The translations under genes were made by a program, and so were the position numbers. Shown here piece after piece: positions 41,000-46,437 of a DNA stretch of 64,000 nucleotides (its first letter is position 1; every line of letters starts with the position of its first letter). The DNA is from RGIG6353 sp045594565 (GTDB lineage: Bacteria > Bacillota > Clostridia > Oscillospirales > SIG627), in assembly GCA_045594565.1 (NCBI GenBank), contig JAZNYT010000010.1, positions 1-64,000 of the forward strand, written 5' to 3'. The notes beneath the pieces were generated by a model. It made no database searches and was not told the origin of the DNA. It saw only the letters and a list, made by a program, of their open reading frames with translations.

Positions 41000-41311
41000 T
41001 TAAAATACTTTAAGTTCGATTTCAACGCCGGCGGGAAGTTCAAGACTTGTGAGAGCTTCAACAGCTGCCTTGGACGGCTTGATAACGTCAATAAGGCGCT
41101 TGTGAGTACGCATCTCGAACTGCTCACGGGAATCCTTGTACTTGTGAACCGCACGAAGGATAGTTACCACTTCCTTTTCGGTGGGCAACGGAATAGGACC
41201 TGAAACCTGAGCGCCTAAACGCTTTGCAGTTTCCACAATCTTTTCCGCTGACTGGTCGATGAGAGTGTGGTCGTAAGCTTTAAGTCTTACGCGGATTTTT
41301 TCGTTTGCCAT
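41000..41311 (-). CDS. rpsJ: 30S ribosomal protein S10 (NusE)
   Basis: A 103-residue S10: IRVRLKAYDHTLIDQSAEKI, GPIPLPTEKEVVTILRAVHK and SREQFEMRTHKRLIDV. Besides its 30S role it is the antitermination factor NusE. It is the first gene of the operon; AAGGAGG lies upstream, and a roughly 300-nt leader precedes it. Confidence 0.98.
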   Translation of the reverse strand: MANEKIRVRLKAYDHTLIDQSAEKIVETAKRLGAQVSGPIPLPTEKEVVTILRAVHKYKDSREQFEMRTHKRLIDVIKPSKAAVEALTSLELPAGVEIELKVF

Positions 41312-41611
41312 AATTTGCCTCCTTAAAAATTTGTGTTTTTTGGGAGCAGAAACTCAACACCGCACCGGGTGTTTCATCAACACCCTTTACAAAAGGATTT
41401 CAAGGTTACTCAAAATCCACAGGCGCACCTCACCCATAAGAGCAAGGCTCTTTACTGTTGCAACTCGATTTACGCCCCCTATATATATAGAAGGAAGAAA
41501 ATCCAAACAGTATCGAATTATGTTGGTTTTACTGTCGCCCGTTTGTCGGACATACTCTGCGGAAATTCCCTACCTCACGGTAGCAACCTCCCGCTTCATC
41601 GCATATCAAGC
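41312..41611 (-). promoter_or_regulatory. Structured leader of the ribosomal operon
   Basis: About 300 nt lie between the promoter at 41618-41646 and rpsJ. On the minus strand the leader contains a CTACC-GTGA-GGTAG hairpin with a GNRA-type tetraloop (41570-41583), an AGAGC-CTT-GCTCT hairpin, and a hairpin with GGGTGTT and AACACCC arms near 41368-41388. This fits a leader used for autogenous control, by L4 in known cases, but I cannot assign a named RNA family. Short plus-strand reading frames here are not credible genes. Confidence 0.6.
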
Positions 41612-41617
41612 TTTGTT

Positions 41618-41646
41618 ATTATAATATATGTTGTAAAATTTTGCAA
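41618..41646 (-). promoter_or_regulatory. Promoter of the S10-spc-alpha operon
   Basis: On the minus strand TTGCAA (41641-41646), 17 bases, then TATAAT (41618-41623). It is the only strong promoter upstream of rpsJ and gives a transcription start near 41611. Confidence 0.8.
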
Positions 41647-41753
41647 CATTTTTTCTTCAAAAAATTTCCCGTTTTTTGCAGAATTTACAATTTGTTCATA
41701 ATTTTTTGTTATTTTCACTGGTTTTGAATTTACTTTTACTTAATATTTCACTA

Positions 41754-41782
41754 TTGACAAAATGATACTGTTAGGGTATAAT
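41754..41782 (+). promoter_or_regulatory. Consensus promoter of the small lipoprotein gene
   Basis: TTGACA (41754-41759) and TATAAT (41777-41782) with a 17-base spacer: a full consensus sigma-A promoter, 40 bases before the start codon. Expression should be strong. The AT-rich stretch 41647-41753 between this and the divergent ribosomal promoter shows nothing else. Confidence 0.9.
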
Positions 41783-41821
41783 TGGAATGTTAAATAAACG
41801 TTCTAACAAGGAGATTACATA

Positions 41822-42265
41822 ATGAAAAGATTTGCGTTTTTGATGCTCGCTCTTCTCATGCTTTCTATGACACTTCTCACCTCTTGCTCTGCAAAGACAG
41901 TTACAGTAAGAGTTCTTGATGCAGAGGGCAAGGTTATTTGTGAAGAAGCAGTTGAACTCGGACAGGCTTTTGAAGAAGGTGCTCACGATGGCGTTGTATA
42001 CTACGGTATCGACTGCCTTGAGGTTGCTCTTAAGCAGGCAGGCGTTGAATACTACGTTAACAAGGAAGACTTTGAGGCATTCGCTGTAACAAACATCGGA
42101 GACATTGCTTGTGACAAGGAAAATCAGTTCGTTTACTACGTTAAGGAAAAGGGCGAAAAAGAATTTGTCAACATGAACGGTCTCTCTGCACAGCATGACG
42201 CTATGGAAGGCGGAGAAGTTCTTGAGTTCAGATACGAGGTAGTTTCTACCGAGGAAGCAAAGTAA
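41822..42265 (+). CDS. DUF4430-like small lipoprotein
   Basis: A 147-residue protein with a lipoprotein signal (MKRFAFLMLALLMLSM, lipobox LLTSC, Cys about 22). The C-terminal half (FVYYVKEKGEKEFVNMNGLS, then GGEVLEFRYE) resembles DUF4430/transcobalamin-like domains, in which a short ubiquitin-like fold is exposed on the surface. A ligand is not known. It is a single gene under a consensus promoter with a strong terminator, suggesting high, constitutive expression. Confidence 0.75.
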   Translation: MKRFAFLMLALLMLSMTLLTSCSAKTVTVRVLDAEGKVICEEAVELGQAFEEGAHDGVVYYGIDCLEVALKQAGVEYYVNKEDFEAFAVTNIGDIACDKENQFVYYVKEKGEKEFVNMNGLSAQHDAMEGGEVLEFRYEVVSTEEAK

Positions 42266-42274
42266 AAAGCTTTT

Positions 42275-42309
42275 AATAATGACCGCTAAAGAGCGGTCAT
42301 TATTTTTTG
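42275..42309 (+). terminator. Rho-independent terminator
   Basis: AATAATGACCGCT pairs with AGCGGTCATTATT around AAAG, followed by T residues; it ends the small lipoprotein transcript. Confidence 0.92.
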
Positions 42310-42312
42310 TAA

Positions 42313-42345
42313 AGTGTTGTATTTGCAACACTTTTTTGATATAAT
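42313..42345 (+). promoter_or_regulatory. Phosphoglucomutase promoter overlapping an inverted repeat
   Basis: TTGTAT (42317-42322), 17 bases, TATAAT (42340-42345). The -35 box lies inside a perfect inverted repeat AGTGTTG-6-CAACACT (42313-42332) that is followed by TTTTTT. The repeat can act as an operator or as a second terminator behind the one at 42275; sequence alone does not decide. Confidence 0.65.
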
Positions 42346-42382
42346 ATAAACAAAGACATAAAACAATAAATAAGGAAGCACT

Positions 42383-44107
42383 ATGAAATTCATAAAAAAA
42401 GATTCAAATTTTACAAAAGAAGAAATTTTAAAATTGTCAAGAGACAATCTCCTGGAATGGAAAGAAAAGGCAGGCGGTGACCCTGACTTCTATCAAAGCC
42501 TCAACGATGAAGGAATTGTACTCAATTTCGGGTACATTATAGGATTCGGCACTGCAGGTCTTCGCGGAAAGATGTTGCCGGGTCCTGCCAATATGAATAA
42601 AGAGACTGTCGCCCTTGCCACCTTCTCTCTTGCACAGCTGGTTCTCGAAGCAGGCGGAAAGGATGCAGGCGTTGTAATAGCTTGTGATTCAAGAAACAAC
42701 TCCGACGAATTCTCACGTCTTGCGGCAAGTGTTCTGGCGGCGACAGGCGTCAAGGCTTATATATTCGATTCTCTGCGCCCTACCCCCGAGCTTTCCTTTG
42801 CTATAAGATACCTCGGTTGCAAGGCAGGTATCAACATTACCGCATCTCACAACACCAAGGAATACAACGGATACAAGGTGTACTGGGAAGATGGTGCACA
42901 GCTTCCCCCTATCGAAGCCAAGAAGGTAGCCGACAGATTCTATGAAACGGATATATGGAATATACCCGTCATCGACTTCGGCAAAGGAGTTTCTGAAGGA
43001 AAGATTGAAGTGGTTGGCAAGAACGTTGACGATGAATACGTCAAGAACGTGCTTGCACAGATAAAGAACGAAAATCTTATAAAGGAAAATTCAGATAAGC
43101 TGAACGTACTTTACACCCCCCTTCACGGTGCAGGCTACAGACTTGTTCCGACGGTGCTTGAAAAGGCGGGCTTTAAGAACGTTAAAACTGTTGCCACACA
43201 GCTTCAGCCCGACGGCGACTTTCCTACCGTTGAGCGTCCTAATCCTCAGTTCATTCAGGCATTCAACGAGGGAATTAAGGTTGCGGGCGATGCCGACGTT
43301 ATAATCGCCACCGACCCAGATGCCGATAGAATGGGTGTCGCCCTTAAAAACTCAAATGGTGAATTTGAAGCTCTTACCGGTAATCAAATTGCGCTTGTCA
43401 TCATAGACTATATAATAAAGTCAAAGAATCTACCAACGAATCCTGCTATGGTTAAATCTATCGTTTCCTCTGTTCTTGCAGAAGTAATGTGTAAGAAGAA
43501 CGGAATCAAGGTTTTCGACGTTTATACAGGCTTTAAGTATATAGGTGAGAAAATCAAGGAGTTTGAAGAAAAGGGAGATTATAACTTCATCTTCGGCTTT
43601 GAGGAAAGCTACGGATATCTCACAGGCACTTATGCCCGTGACAAGGACGGCGTATCCGCCTCTCTTACCCTTGCAGAAGCGGCACTTTATGCAAAGCTTC
43701 AGGGTAAAACACTTCTTGATATAATAGATGACATATACAAGGAATACGGCTTCTGGGGTGAGTACTGGGGAGAGACGATAATCACAGTACCTAACTTTGC
43801 AGAGGAAATGTCGAGCATTATGAAGAAGCTCAGATGCGACCCTCCGCATGATATTGCAGGACTTACGGTTGTAAAGATAACCGACTATGAAAAGAGTATT
43901 GCCAAGGACCTTGTGACAGGCAAGGAGGATCCCATTCCCTTTGCTCCCGACAACGTGCTCTCCTACACTCTTTCAGACGGAAGCTCGGTGACAATTCGTC
44001 CATCGGGTACAGAACCGAAAATCAAGCTTTATTACTTTATTTCTTCCAATACTAAAGAGGAAAGTCTCGAAAAGCTCGAAAAATTAAAGTCGTTTTTCAA
44101 TTTTTGA
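42383..44107 (+). CDS. Alpha-phosphoglucomutase/phosphomannomutase
   Basis: A 574-residue alpha-D-phosphohexomutase of the PgcA type. The four family motifs are in order: TAGLRGKM (58-65), NITASHNTKEYNGYK with the phospho-serine S155, DPDADRMGV (metal-binding loop), GFEESYGYLTG (sugar-binding) and RPSGTEPKIKLY (phosphate-binding). It interconverts glucose-1- and glucose-6-phosphate, supplying UDP-glucose for cell wall glycans and probably for the exopolysaccharide and the GtrB step. AAGGAAG precedes the ATG. Confidence 0.95.
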   Translation: MKFIKKDSNFTKEEILKLSRDNLLEWKEKAGGDPDFYQSLNDEGIVLNFGYIIGFGTAGLRGKMLPGPANMNKETVALATFSLAQLVLEAGGKDAGVVIACDSRNNSDEFSRLAASVLAATGVKAYIFDSLRPTPELSFAIRYLGCKAGINITASHNTKEYNGYKVYWEDGAQLPPIEAKKVADRFYETDIWNIPVIDFGKGVSEGKIEVVGKNVDDEYVKNVLAQIKNENLIKENSDKLNVLYTPLHGAGYRLVPTVLEKAGFKNVKTVATQLQPDGDFPTVERPNPQFIQAFNEGIKVAGDADVIIATDPDADRMGVALKNSNGEFEALTGNQIALVIIDYIIKSKNLPTNPAMVKSIVSSVLAEVMCKKNGIKVFDVYTGFKYIGEKIKEFEEKGDYNFIFGFEESYGYLTGTYARDKDGVSASLTLAEAALYAKLQGKTLLDIIDDIYKEYGFWGEYWGETIITVPNFAEEMSSIMKKLRCDPPHDIAGLTVVKITDYEKSIAKDLVTGKEDPIPFAPDNVLSYTLSDGSSVTIRPSGTEPKIKLYYFISSNTKEESLEKLEKLKSFFNF

Positions 44108-44114
44108 AAAGCTA

Positions 44115-44143
44115 TTGACGAAATATAAAAAATAGTGTAAAAT
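44115..44143 (+). promoter_or_regulatory. Promoter of the DUF1292 gene
   Basis: TTGACG (44115-44120), 17 bases, TAAAAT (44138-44143), just past the phosphoglucomutase stop. Confidence 0.75.
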
Positions 44144-44177
44144 ATGAGTAGTAAAACACTTAAAGGAGGATAATAAA

Positions 44178-44489
44178 ATGGCAGAAAGAGAAGAATTTGA
44201 AGCGGATATACTCACACTCACAGATGAAGAGGGTGTAGAAAAGAATTTTGCAGTAATCGGAGATATGGAGCTTGACGGCAATAACTATCTTGCTCTCGTT
44301 CCCGAGGATGAGGATGGCGACGAGTTCGTTATTCTTAAGCTCGCTGTTGATGAGAACGGCAACGAAATGCTCGTTACTATCGACGACGACGATGAGTTCG
44401 ACAAGGTTGCTGATGCATTCGAGGACGAGCTTATGGAAGAGTGCGACCACGACGGCTGCGACTGTGGCTGTGAGGATTGCAAGCACTAA
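44178..44489 (+). CDS. DUF1292-domain protein
   Basis: A 103-residue acidic protein of the DUF1292 (YrzB) family: ILTLTDEEGVEKNFAVIGDM, then YLALVPEDEDGDEFVILKLA and a C-terminal acidic helix. It ends in a Cys/His cluster (CDHDGCDCGCEDCKH) that may bind metal. Function is unknown; the family is widespread in Firmicutes, often beside ruvX and alaS, which are not seen here. AAAGGAGG precedes the ATG. Confidence 0.9.
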   Translation: MAEREEFEADILTLTDEEGVEKNFAVIGDMELDGNNYLALVPEDEDGDEFVILKLAVDENGNEMLVTIDDDDEFDKVADAFEDELMEECDHDGCDCGCEDCKH

Positions 44490-44726
44490 GTCGTACAAGG
44501 GTTTTACCCTTGACCCACTTAGAAACTTTTTATAAAAAGTTTCTTGGAACTTCAAAAATTCTTATAATTTAAATTTGATTTTCGATAAGAAAATCTACCT
44601 TAACGTTGACTTTGTCAACATTTCACGTGCGATAGCACATTTCATACGCCAACGGCGTATTTAACTCGGCAAAGCCGAATTTCATTGTATAACGCGTAGC
44701 GTTATACTCTATTCCTGCGATTCTCG
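44490..44726. repeat. Gene-free stretch with an array of short hairpins
   Basis: No gene is seen. After CAAGGG-TTTTA-CCCTTG (44496-44512) and an AGAAACTTTTT palindrome (44521-44544) comes a run of short stems spaced by ATTTCAT-like linkers: GATTTTC-5-GAAAATC, GTTGAC-3-GTCAAC, GTGC-4-GCAC, TACGCC-3-GGCGTA, TCGGC-3-GCCGA and TATAACGC-3-GCGTTATA (about 44576-44705). The regular three- to five-base loops make chance unlikely. Arrays of this sort are familiar from clostridial intergenic regions, but I know no assigned role. Confidence 0.6.
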
Positions 44727-44882
44727 TGATACCCGTATATAAACCCACAACACTAAAATGGATTCCCCTACTCGAAGCAGGTGCAGACCTCCCGTACAGG
44801 CTCGACCTATACGGACGTTGGGAGCAAAAATGTTAGAAAGCGGAAACCGCCCTTGCTTATGCAGGGTTTTTATCTATGGGTA
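44727..44882 (+). ncRNA. Structured RNA candidate, possibly 6S-like
   Basis: ATACCCGTATATAAACCC (44729-44746) pairs over nearly its full length with 44864-44882 (GGGTTT...ATGGGTA), closing an about 154-nt unit. Inside, CTCCC/GGGAG encloses a second stem with CCGTA/TACGG and AGG/CCT arms, and the 3' side carries GCGG-AAA-CCGC and CCCTTGC-TTAT-GCAGGG. A long closing stem, an open middle and an apical stem are the outline of 6S RNA, but the family cannot be proven by eye. No protein frame fits. A TTCG hairpin terminator follows at 44915. Confidence 0.5.
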
Positions 44883-44914
44883 CACGGCCTTGTGGGAAGG
44901 ACGTGTAAAAAAAT

Positions 44915-44942
44915 AGTGAGTACTTCGGTACTCACTTATTTT
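44915..44942 (+). terminator. TTCG-loop terminator, copy 1
   Basis: AGTGAGTAC-TTCG-GTACTCACT followed by TTATTTTT. It would end the structured RNA. The same 22-base core recurs at 45799-45820. Confidence 0.8.
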
Positions 44943-45074
44943 TAGTTATATTTGTGCTTACGCACAAGTTATATTGCTTCGCAGTTATATTTTTCCTTCG
45001 GACAAGTGATGTTTTCTCCTGCGTAGAAAATTCAGGTTGATTTGCCTCAAGGGCAAATCTTCCTTTTTTTATAC
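44943..45074. repeat. Short hairpins downstream of the membrane zinc-ribbon gene
   Basis: Small palindromes again (TTGTGC-TTAC-GCACAA, TGC-TTC-GCA, TCC-TTC-GGA) are spaced by TTATATT-like linkers, ending with GATTTGCC-TCAA-GGGCAAATC just before the stop of the minus-strand gene. The last one, with an A/T-rich flank, could serve as its terminator. No gene is visible. Confidence 0.5.
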
Positions 45075-45470
45075 TTATTTTACTACTTTTTTGTGGCAAG
45101 AGGGGCAATAAAAAGTATTACTTTCTATATCTGAATTACCGTGTGGACATTTTATAAAATTATCTTCATTGTCATTTTTTTCATGTTCTTCGTCTTTATC
45201 TTCACCGTTATTTCCAAAAGACAAATATTTCATTGAATTAGATATACTTTTCATGTAGCATAAAAATTCTCCGTAAGCATAATACATAACTCCGGACAAA
45301 AATAGTATAACAAGCACCAACAGTGAACACACTACCCCTGTTGTAAACTCAAGCATAGTTGTTTCAAAATCAAGCAATAATACTATCAACATAGCAAACT
45401 GAAGTACCAGACCCAATAAAATAATAAATTGACCGATAATCTTCAATACTTTTCCTATATTATTAAACAT
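45075..45470 (-). CDS. Two-helix membrane protein with C-terminal zinc ribbon
   Basis: A 131-residue protein: two membrane helices (about 10-34 and 42-68), an acidic linker (GEDKDEEHEKNDNEDN) and a C-terminal ribbon-like part (CPHGNSDIESNTFYCPSCHK) with C-x-H and C-x-x-C pairs. I do not recognise a family. It is divergent from a small XRE regulator and has its own consensus promoter with a palindrome at the start point, so it is probably that regulator's target. Codon use is more AT-rich than in the core genes nearby. Confidence 0.75.
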   Translation of the reverse strand: MFNNIGKVLKIIGQFIILLGLVLQFAMLIVLLLDFETTMLEFTTGVVCSLLVLVILFLSGVMYYAYGEFLCYMKSISNSMKYLSFGNNGEDKDEEHEKNDNEDNFIKCPHGNSDIESNTFYCPSCHKKVVK

Positions 45471-45491
45471 TTTTCTTCTCCTTTTTATGAT

Positions 45492-45508
45492 TATTCACCG
45501 CGTGAATA
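45492..45508. promoter_or_regulatory. Palindromic operator candidate
   Basis: TATTCAC-CGC-GTGAATA is a perfect inverted repeat. It abuts the -10 box of the minus-strand promoter on its downstream side, where a bound repressor would block transcription of the membrane protein gene. The XRE protein encoded at 45576 is the natural candidate to bind it. Confidence 0.65.
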
Positions 45509-45536
45509 TTATATTCCGAATCTTTATGAATGTCAA
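45508..45536 (-). promoter_or_regulatory. Consensus promoter of the membrane zinc-ribbon gene
   Basis: On the minus strand TTGACA (45531-45536), 17 bases, TATAAT (45508-45513). A perfect consensus with a palindrome at the start point suggests strong transcription held down by a repressor. Confidence 0.85.
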
Positions 45537-45575
45537 GAATAAAATATGTCATAATTGAATATAGAGGTGAGGAAT

Positions 45576-45794
45576 ATGAAAAATATAAAGCTTATCAGAG
45601 TTTCAAAGGATTATACACAGCTAAAAGTTCAAATGGATACGGGAATTTCGCAGAGTGTTTTATCAAAATATGAAAGAGGCGACCTCATGCCAACAAGCGA
45701 AAATCTTTTGATACTTGCAAAATACTATAACACAAGTCTTGATTTTCTAATGGACCTCACCGATGAAACGTCGCCGTATCCTAGAAAGAAATAA
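45576..45794 (+). CDS. Small XRE-family regulator
   Basis: A 72-residue protein that is essentially one Cro/C1-type helix-turn-helix: IKLIRVSKDYTQLKVQMDTG, then ISQSVLSKYERGDLMPTSEN and LAKYYNTSLDFLMDLTDE. ATG at 45576 has GAGGTGAGG upstream; the longer in-frame start at 45555 lacks a site. It is divergent from the membrane protein gene with a palindrome between them, and its stop runs into a strong terminator. It probably represses the divergent gene and perhaps itself. Confidence 0.88.
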   Translation: MKNIKLIRVSKDYTQLKVQMDTGISQSVLSKYERGDLMPTSENLLILAKYYNTSLDFLMDLTDETSPYPRKK

Positions 45795-45826
45795 AAACAG
45801 TGAGTACTTCGGTACTCACTGTTTTT
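45793..45826 (+). terminator. TTCG-loop terminator, copy 2
   Basis: AAAAACAGTGAGTAC-TTCG-GTACTCACTGTTTTT, overlapping the stop codon of the XRE gene. It is A/T-flanked on both sides, so it could work in both directions. Its core equals copy 1 at 44915. Confidence 0.92.
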
Positions 45827-45899
45827 ACAGTTGAAAATGAAAAATTATGTTTGAATTCTGCCACAGAGGGTATTTTGCAAAACAAAATCTTCTTTTTTA

Positions 45900-45928
45900 T
45901 TGCTTTTTATAGCTATATATGATATAAT
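45900..45928 (+). promoter_or_regulatory. Promoter of the type I toxin mRNA
   Basis: TTGCTT (45900-45905), 17 bases, TATAAT (45923-45928). It predicts a start near G45935, exactly where the sequence complementary to the 3' end begins. Confidence 0.75.
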
Positions 45929-46046
45929 CACCTCGGCTACCAAAAACGGTAGGCGGTTAGCCCTCTGACTCAGAGGGAGATTATAAGCCCTCTGTTAACA
46001 TAGAAATCTGACTTGTCGGAAATCGAATCATCAGGGGGAATGCATC

Positions 46047-46136
46047 GTGACATCGTATGAAGTAATTACACTTTTTATTGCTGTAATCAGTATAATAGTG
46101 AAATTGCTCATTGAGCTAATAAATGCAAAAAAGTAA
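46047..46136 (+). CDS. TxpA/BsrG-like type I toxin peptide
   Basis: A 29-residue peptide, MTSYEVITLFIAVISIIVKL followed by LIELINAKK: short charged start, one membrane helix and a lysine-ended tail. The M-T-x-Y-E start followed by a hydrophobic helix is the pattern of the TxpA/BsrG family of Bacillus type I toxins, which act on the membrane. Start is GTG with AGGGGG eight bases upstream; the nearby ATG frame stops after six codons. An antisense RNA overlaps its stop codon and 3' region. The gene is too short for ordinary gene callers. Confidence 0.75.
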   Translation: MTSYEVITLFIAVISIIVKLLIELINAKK

Positions 46137-46219
46137 CCGCCCGAGCCTGAGAAACTTGGCGGTTACCTTTTCGTAACTGTTAAATTCAGGGCTAACCGTC
46201 TATCGGTAGCCTTTTTTCT
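46127..46219 (-). ncRNA. Antisense RNA antitoxin
   Basis: A minus-strand promoter at 46226-46254 predicts a start at 46219. The RNA would run about 93 nt and end in GTAACCGCC/GGCGGTTAC (46133-46166) followed by TTTTTT on the minus strand, a rho-independent terminator. It is fully complementary to the toxin mRNA from the last toxin codons to the 3' end. The convergent, 3'-overlapping layout equals that of txpA/RatA and bsrG/SR4. Confidence 0.75.
46190..46217 (+). terminator. Terminator of the toxin mRNA
   Basis: GGCTAACCG-TCTAT-CGGTAGCC (one bulged A) followed by TTTTTT. Its arms are also the sequences complementary to the mRNA 5' end. Confidence 0.8.
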
Positions 46220-46225
46220 GTAATC

Positions 46226-46254
46226 ATTATACCATAAGATATAAACAGTGTCAA
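46226..46254 (-). promoter_or_regulatory. Consensus promoter of the antisense RNA
   Basis: On the minus strand TTGACA (46249-46254), 17 bases, TATAAT (46226-46231). Its better match to consensus compared with the toxin promoter fits an antitoxin RNA made in excess. Confidence 0.88.
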
Positions 46255-46437
46255 GTTTTTTATTTTTGTGTGTATTTTCAGTTGACAAAGTATTACACGG
46301 AATTTCAAAGAAAAGTAATTTCGAAGTATTTTTTCGTTATGCGAGTGCACACGAGCGAGGCAAGGAAACTTTACAAATGTAAAGTGACGATGCCGAGTCG
46401 AGTAAGTAGCGAAGCAGAACGGAAAAAGACGAAGAAA
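46255..46437. other. Gene-free spacer with palindromes
   Basis: No convincing gene. It contains ACTTTAC-AAAT-GTAAAGT (about 46367-46384) and a near-palindrome around GCGAGTGCACACGAGC (about 46340-46356). On the minus strand it directly follows the F420-ligase-like gene and may hold its 3' untranslated region. The regular, GC-rich, repeat-like text suggests a dispersed intergenic element, which cannot be proven from one copy. Confidence 0.35.

Larger units (their letters stand above)
45935..46217 (+). other. Toxin mRNA with paired 5' and 3' ends
   Basis: The predicted transcript starts GGCTACC and carries CGGTTAGCCCT (45954-45964); its 3' end has AGGGCTAACCG (46188-46198) and CGGTAGCC (46204-46211). 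The ends can therefore pair, as in type I toxin mRNAs kept inactive by long-range folding. CCCTCTG occurs twice (45961, 45988) and can pair with the toxin ribosome binding site CAGGGGG (46032-46038), giving a way to hide it. Confidence 0.65.

Noticed and set aside
41331..41701. Two plus-strand reading frames in the ribosomal leader region
   Set aside because: They have no ribosome binding site, no protein-like composition, and lie antisense to the structured rpsJ leader; chance frames.
44727..44882. SRP RNA, tmRNA or RNase P RNA in the folded region
   Set aside because: The SRP GGAAG/AGCAG core, the tmRNA ends and the RNase P core text are all missing.
46047..46136. Phage holin reading of the 29-residue peptide
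   Set aside because: No phage genes are nearby, and the antisense RNA, promoter pair and MTSYE start fit a type I toxin better.
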